NCBI GenBank assembly: GCA_944989445.1
Contig: CALYLW010000054.1
Coordinates: 62,001-126,000 of the forward strand
Length of the DNA stretch: 64,000 bases
Source of the DNA: Ampullaceana balthica
Taxonomy: Eukaryota; Mollusca; Gastropoda; Lymnaeidae
Direction of reading: 5' to 3'
In this document: positions 58,628 through 64,000 of the stretch, one piece after another
Layout: each line of letters opens with the position of its first letter
Position numbering within the stretch: position 1 is the stretch's first letter
Program-made: the position numbers and the translations under genes
The notes under the pieces: generated by a model
The model's input: the letters and a program-made list of their open reading frames with translations, nothing else
What the model was told of the DNA's origin: nothing
Databases searched by the model: none

Positions 58628-61600
58628 ACTACTCCATGTTCTATAGTAATATTAGACATAACCCACCAGTTCTATAGTAATATTAGACATAACCCACCAG
58701 TTCTATGGTAATATTATCCATAACCCACCAGTTCTATAGTAATATTAGACATAACCCACCAGTTCTATGGTAATATTATCCATAACCCACCAGTTCTATA
58801 GTAATATTAGACATAACCCACCAGTTCTATGGTAATATTATCCATAACCCATCAGTTTTATAGTAATATTAGACTTAACCCATCAGTTCTATAGTAATAT
58901 TAGACTTAACCCACCAGTTCTATAGTAATATTAGACTTAACCCACCAGTTCTATAGTAATATTAGACATAACCCACCAGTTCTATAGTAATATTAGGCAT
59001 AACCCATCAGTTCTATAGTAATATTAGACATAACCCACCAGTTCTATAGTAATATTAGACATAACCCATCAGATCTATAGTAATATTAGACATAACCCAC
59101 CAGTTCTATAGTAATATTAGACTTAACTCACCAGTTCTATAGTAATATTAGACATAACCCACCAGTTCTATAGTAATATTAGACATAACCCATCAGATCT
59201 ATAGTAATATTAGACATAACCCACCAGTTCTATAGTAATATTAGACATAACCCACCAGTTCTATTGTAATATTAGACTTAACTCACCAGTTCTATAGTAA
59301 TATTAGACATAACCCACCAGTTCTATAGTAATATTAGACATAACCCATCAGATCTATAGTAATATTAGACATAACCCACCAGTTCTACAGTAATATTAGA
59401 CATAACCCACCAGTTCTATAGTAATATTAGACATAACCCACCAGTTCTATAGTAATATTAGACTTAACTCACCAGTTCTATAGTAATATTAGACATAACC
59501 CACCAGTTCTATAGTAATATTAGACATAACCCATCAGATCTATAGTAATATTAGACATAACCCACCAGTTCTATAGTAATATTAGACATAACCCACCAGT
59601 TCTGTGGTAATATTAGACATAACCCACCAGTTCTATAGTAATATTAGACATAACCCACCAGTTCTATAGTAATATTAGACTTAACCCACCAGTTCTATGG
59701 TAATATTAGACTTAACTCACCAGTTCTATAGTAATATTAGACATAACCCACCAGTTCTATAGTAATATTAGACATAACCCACCAGTTCTATGGTAATATT
59801 ATCCATAACCCACCAGTTCTATAGTAATATTAGACATAACCCACCAGTTCTATGGTAATATTATCCATAACCCACCAGTTCTATAGTAATATTAGACATA
59901 ACCCACCAGTTCTATGGTAATATTATCCATAACCCATCAGTTTTATAGTAATATTAGACTTAACCCATCAGTTCTATAGTAATATTAGACTTAACCCACC
60001 AGTTCTATAGTAATATTAGACTTAACCCACCAGTTCTATAGTAATATTAGACACAACCCACCAGTTCTATAGTAATATTAGACATAACCCATCAGTTCTA
60101 TAGTAATATTAGACATAACCCACCAGTTCTTATAGTAATATTAGACATAACCCATCAGATCTATAGTAATATTAGACATAACCCACCAGTTCTATAGTAA
60201 TATTAGACTTAACTCACCAGTTCTATAGTAATATTAGACATAACCCACCAGTTCTATAGTAATATTAGACATAACCCACCAGTTCTATAGTAATATTAGA
60301 CTTAACCCACCAGTTCTATAGTAATATTAGACATAACCCACCAGTTCTATGGTAATATTAGACTTAACCCATCGGTTCTATAGTAATATTAGACATAACC
60401 CACCAGTTCTATAGTAATATTAGACATAACCCATCAGATCTATAGTAATATTAGACATAACCCACCAGTTCTACAGTAATATTAGACATAACCCACCAGT
60501 TCTATAGTAATATTAGACATAACCCACCAGTTCTATAGTAATATTAGACTTAACTCACCAGTTCTATAGTAATATTAGACATAACCCACCAGTTCTATAG
60601 TAATATTAGACATAACCCATCAGATCTATAGTAATATTAGACATAACCCACCAGTTCTATAGTAATATTAGACATAACCCACCAGTTCTGTGGTAATATT
60701 AGACATAACCCACCAGTTCTATAGTAATATTAGACATAACCCACCAGTTCTATAGTAATATTAGACTTAACCCACCAGTTCTATGGTAATATTAGACTTA
60801 ACTCACCAGTTCTATAGTAATATTAGACATAACCCACCAGTTCTATAGTAATATTAGACTTAACCCACCAGTTCTATAGTAATATTAGACTTTACCCACC
60901 AGTTCTATAGTAATATTAGACTTAACCCACCAGTTCTATAGTAATATTAGACTTAACCCACCAGTTCTATAGTAATATTAGACATAACCCACCAGTTCTA
61001 TGGTAATATTAGACATAACCCACCAGTTCTATAGTAATATTAGACATAACCCACCAGTTCTATAGTAATATTAGACTTAACCCACCAGTTCTATAGTAAT
61101 ATTAGACATAACCCACCAGTTCTGTGGTAATATTAGACATAACCCACCAGTTCTATAGTAATATTAGACATAACCCACCAGTTCTATAGTAATATTAGAC
61201 ATAACCCACCAGTTCTATAGTAGTATTAGACTTAACCCACCAGTTCTATAGTAATATTAGACATAACCCACCAGTTCTATAGTAATATTAGACATAACCC
61301 ACCAGTTCTATAGTAATATTAGACTTAACCCACCAGTTCTATGTTAATATTAGACATAACCCACCAGTTCTATAGTAATATTAGACATAAACCACCAGTT
61401 CTATAGTAATATTAGACATAACCCACCAGTTCTATTGTAATATTAGACTTAACCCACCAGTTCTATAGTAATATTAGACATAAGCCACCAGTACCATAGT
61501 AATATTAGACATAACCCACCAGTTCCATGGTAATATTAGACATAACCCACCAGTTCTATAGTAATATTAGACATAACCCACCAGTTCTATAGTAATATTA

Positions 61601-63381
61601 GACATAACTCACCAGTTCTATAGTAATATTAGACATAACCCACCAGTTCTATAGTAATATTAGACATAACCCATCAGATCTATAGTAATATTAGACATAA
61701 CCCACCAGTTCTATAGTAATATTAGACATAACCCACCAGTTCTGTGGTAATATTAGACATAACCCACCAGTTCTATAGTAATATTAGACATAACCCACCA
61801 GTTCTATGGTAATATTAGACTTAACTCACCAGTTCTATAGTAATATTAGACATAACCCACCAGTTCTATAGTAATATTAGACATAACCCATCAGATCTAT
61901 AGTAATATTAGACTTAACCCACCAGTTCTATAGTAATATTAGACATAACCCACCAGTTCTGTGGTAATATTAGACATAACCCACCAGTTCTATAGTAATA
62001 TTAGACATAACCCACCAGTTCTATAGTAATATTAGACTTAACCCACCAGTTCTATGGTAATATTAGACTTAACTCACCAGTTCTATAGTAATATTAGACA
62101 TAACCCACCAGTTCTATAGTAATATTAGACTTAACCCACCAGTTCTATAGTAATATTAGACTTAACCCACCAGTTCTATAGTAATATTAGACATAACCCA
62201 CCAGTTCTATAGTAATATTAGACTTAACCCACCAGTTCTATGTTAATATTTACATAACCCACCAGTTCTATGTTAATATTAGACATAACCCACCAGTTCT
62301 ATAGTAATATTAGACATAACCCACCAGTTCTATAGTAATATTAGACATAACCCACCAGTTCTATAGTAATATTAGACATAACCCACCAGTTCTATAGTAA
62401 TATTAGACTTAACCCACCAGTTCTATAGTAATATTAGACATAAGCCACCAGTTCTATAGTAATATTAGACATAACCCATCAGTTCTATAGTAATATTAGA
62501 CATAACCCACCAGTTCTATAGTAATATTAGACTTAACCCATCAGTTCTATAGTAATATTAGACTTAACCCACCAGTTCTATAGTAATATTAGACATAACC
62601 CACCAGTTCTATTGTAATATTAGACTTAACCCATCAGTTCTATAGTAATATTAGACTTAACCCACCAGTTCTATAGTAATATTAGACTTAACCCACCAGT
62701 TCTATAGTAATATTAGACATAACCCACCAGTTCTATGGTAATATTAGACTTAACCCATCGGTTCTATAGTAATATTAGACTTAACCCACCAGTTCTATGT
62801 TAATATTAGACATAACCCACCAGTTCTATAGTAATATTAGACTTAACCCACCAGTTCTATGGTAATATTAGACTTAACCCATCAGTTCTATAGTAATATT
62901 AGACTTAACCCACCAGTTCTATAGTAATATTAGACTTAACCCACCAGTTCTATAGTAATAGTGGACTTAACCCACCAGTTCTATAGTAATATTAGACTTA
63001 ACCCACCAGTTCTATAGTAATATTAGACATAACCCACCAGTTCTATAGTAATATTAGACATAACCCACCAGTTCTATAGTAATATTAGACTTAACCCATC
63101 AGTTCTATAGTAATATTAGACTTAACCCACCAGTTCTATGTTAATATTAGACATAACCCACCAGTTCTATGTTAATATTAGACATAACCCACCAGTTCTA
63201 TAGTAATATTAGACATAACCCACCAGTTCTATGTTAATATTAGACATAACCCACCAGTTCTATGTTAATATTAGACATAACCACCAGTTCTATAGTAATA
63301 TTAGACATAACCCACCAGTTCTATGTTAATATTAGACATAACCCACCAGTTCTATAGTAATATTAGACATAACCCACCAGT
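58628..63381 (+). repeat. 31-bp satellite, about 150 copies, with 35-unit higher-order repeat
   Basis: Unit CCACCAGTTCTATAGTAATA then TTAGACATAAC. Variants: ACTTAAC for ACATAAC, TATGG for TATAG, TATCC for TAGAC, CATCAGATC, CTGTGG. The rare variant CATCAGTTTTATAG occurs at about 58850 and 59935, 1085 bp apart (35 x 31), and the variant order around them is repeated. A 1-bp insertion (TTCTTATAG) is at about 60127. The array ends sharply at 63380. Confidence 0.95.
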
Positions 63382-64000
63382 CCATGACACCAACGATGAC
63401 TAATTAAAGTAAAGGAAGTCCACAGAGAACTAGGAGGTATTTATGCTTGTGCTTTGCTGATACAAATAGATGATTGTGTTGATACAAATAGATGATTGTG
63501 TTGATACAAATAGATGATTGTGTTGATGTATGAGCCAAAGTACAAAGAAAATTTCTGATATTGTTTGGAATTCGTTAAAATTTGAGTGAGATCATTTTCA
63601 TACTCCTATTTGGTTGTTACAAGTGTTTGTTTGTTTGTTTTTATTTTTTTTTATAACTCTCAGTGTATTTGTTTGTTTAAATTAACCCCTCTCTCTCTCT
63701 CCATCCACCTTTTTGTCAAATAATAAACACACCAGGAAAATATGTTAATTTTATGACATACAAATATAAATATCATATCATCTCCACTTTCATAGCATAT
63801 GTTGTTGTCATAGTTTGGGTATAACGTAAAACAAAAGGTTATCTATTTTGGCAGTGCTTAACACTGCTGGAATTTGGATTATAATAGGAGACTTAGTGGG
63901 AGACTGAAATGGGAGACTTGAATGGGAGACTTAAATCTCCCTGACATAAATTGGAGCAACTGTTCCACAGAAGAGCATCAAAATATTAAAGAAGTGAATG
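63382..64000. other. Right flank with short repeats
   Basis: A 21-bp repeat GATACAAATAGATGATTGTG-T lies at about 63459-63525 (three copies), and GGGAGACTTRAATGGGAGACT-like repeats at 63888-63945. No gene seen. Confidence 0.7.

Noticed and set aside
55947..63381. Regularly repeated 31-bp arrays resembling CRISPR
   Set aside because: Copies are contiguous with no unique spacers, and the genome is eukaryotic; these are satellites.

Overview
This window is eukaryotic and AT-rich: spliced genes with GT-AG introns, dense minisatellites, MITEs, a tRNA-derived SINE and LINE debris. The repeat style and the two protein sequences suggest an invertebrate, most likely a mollusc (gastropod-like). That placement is inference from texture and not from a database match. 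No rRNA gene, functional tRNA gene, operon or CRISPR array was seen.

Two protein-coding genes lie head to tail on the + strand. (1) The 3' part of a VAC14 orthologue, the scaffold of the PIKfyve/FIG4 complex that makes PI(3,5)P2, has 11 exons between 658 and 8943; about the first 290 codons lie left of the window. (2) A complete MTSS1/MTSS2 (MIM) orthologue, an I-BAR membrane-bending actin regulator that binds PI(4,5)P2, has 18 coding exons from 26121 to 50393. Their spliced reading frame is 3555 nt (1184 codons plus stop). Every splice phase in both genes was checked by hand and joins in frame. From general knowledge, human VAC14 and MTSS2 are also neighbours in the same relative orientation at 16q22.1, so this looks like very old conserved microsynteny.

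Layout: 1-8943 VAC14 exons with introns full of LINE fragments, minisatellites, a hAT relic and MITEs; 8944-26120 a 17-kb intergenic block holding a 23-bp higher-order minisatellite, hAT MITEs, a nested stack of mariner-like, SINE and Harbinger-like elements, and a possible regulatory patch near 19.3-19.75 kb; 26121-50393 MTSS1 with AT-rich introns, one long foldback hairpin, one short near-perfect hairpin and a GC-AG intron; 50394-58600 3' UTR and flank with several tandem arrays; 58.62-63.38 kb a 4.7-kb satellite of about 150 copies of a 31-bp unit, carrying a 35-unit (1085-bp) higher-order duplication.

The most unusual structure is in VAC14. One exon (7713-7872) lies between two minisatellites: the upstream one repeats an acceptor-like unit, and the downstream one repeats the exon's own 3' end together with its GTGAGT donor. 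Another VAC14 exon (658-764) is likewise followed by an array of CAG-GTATG donor-like units.
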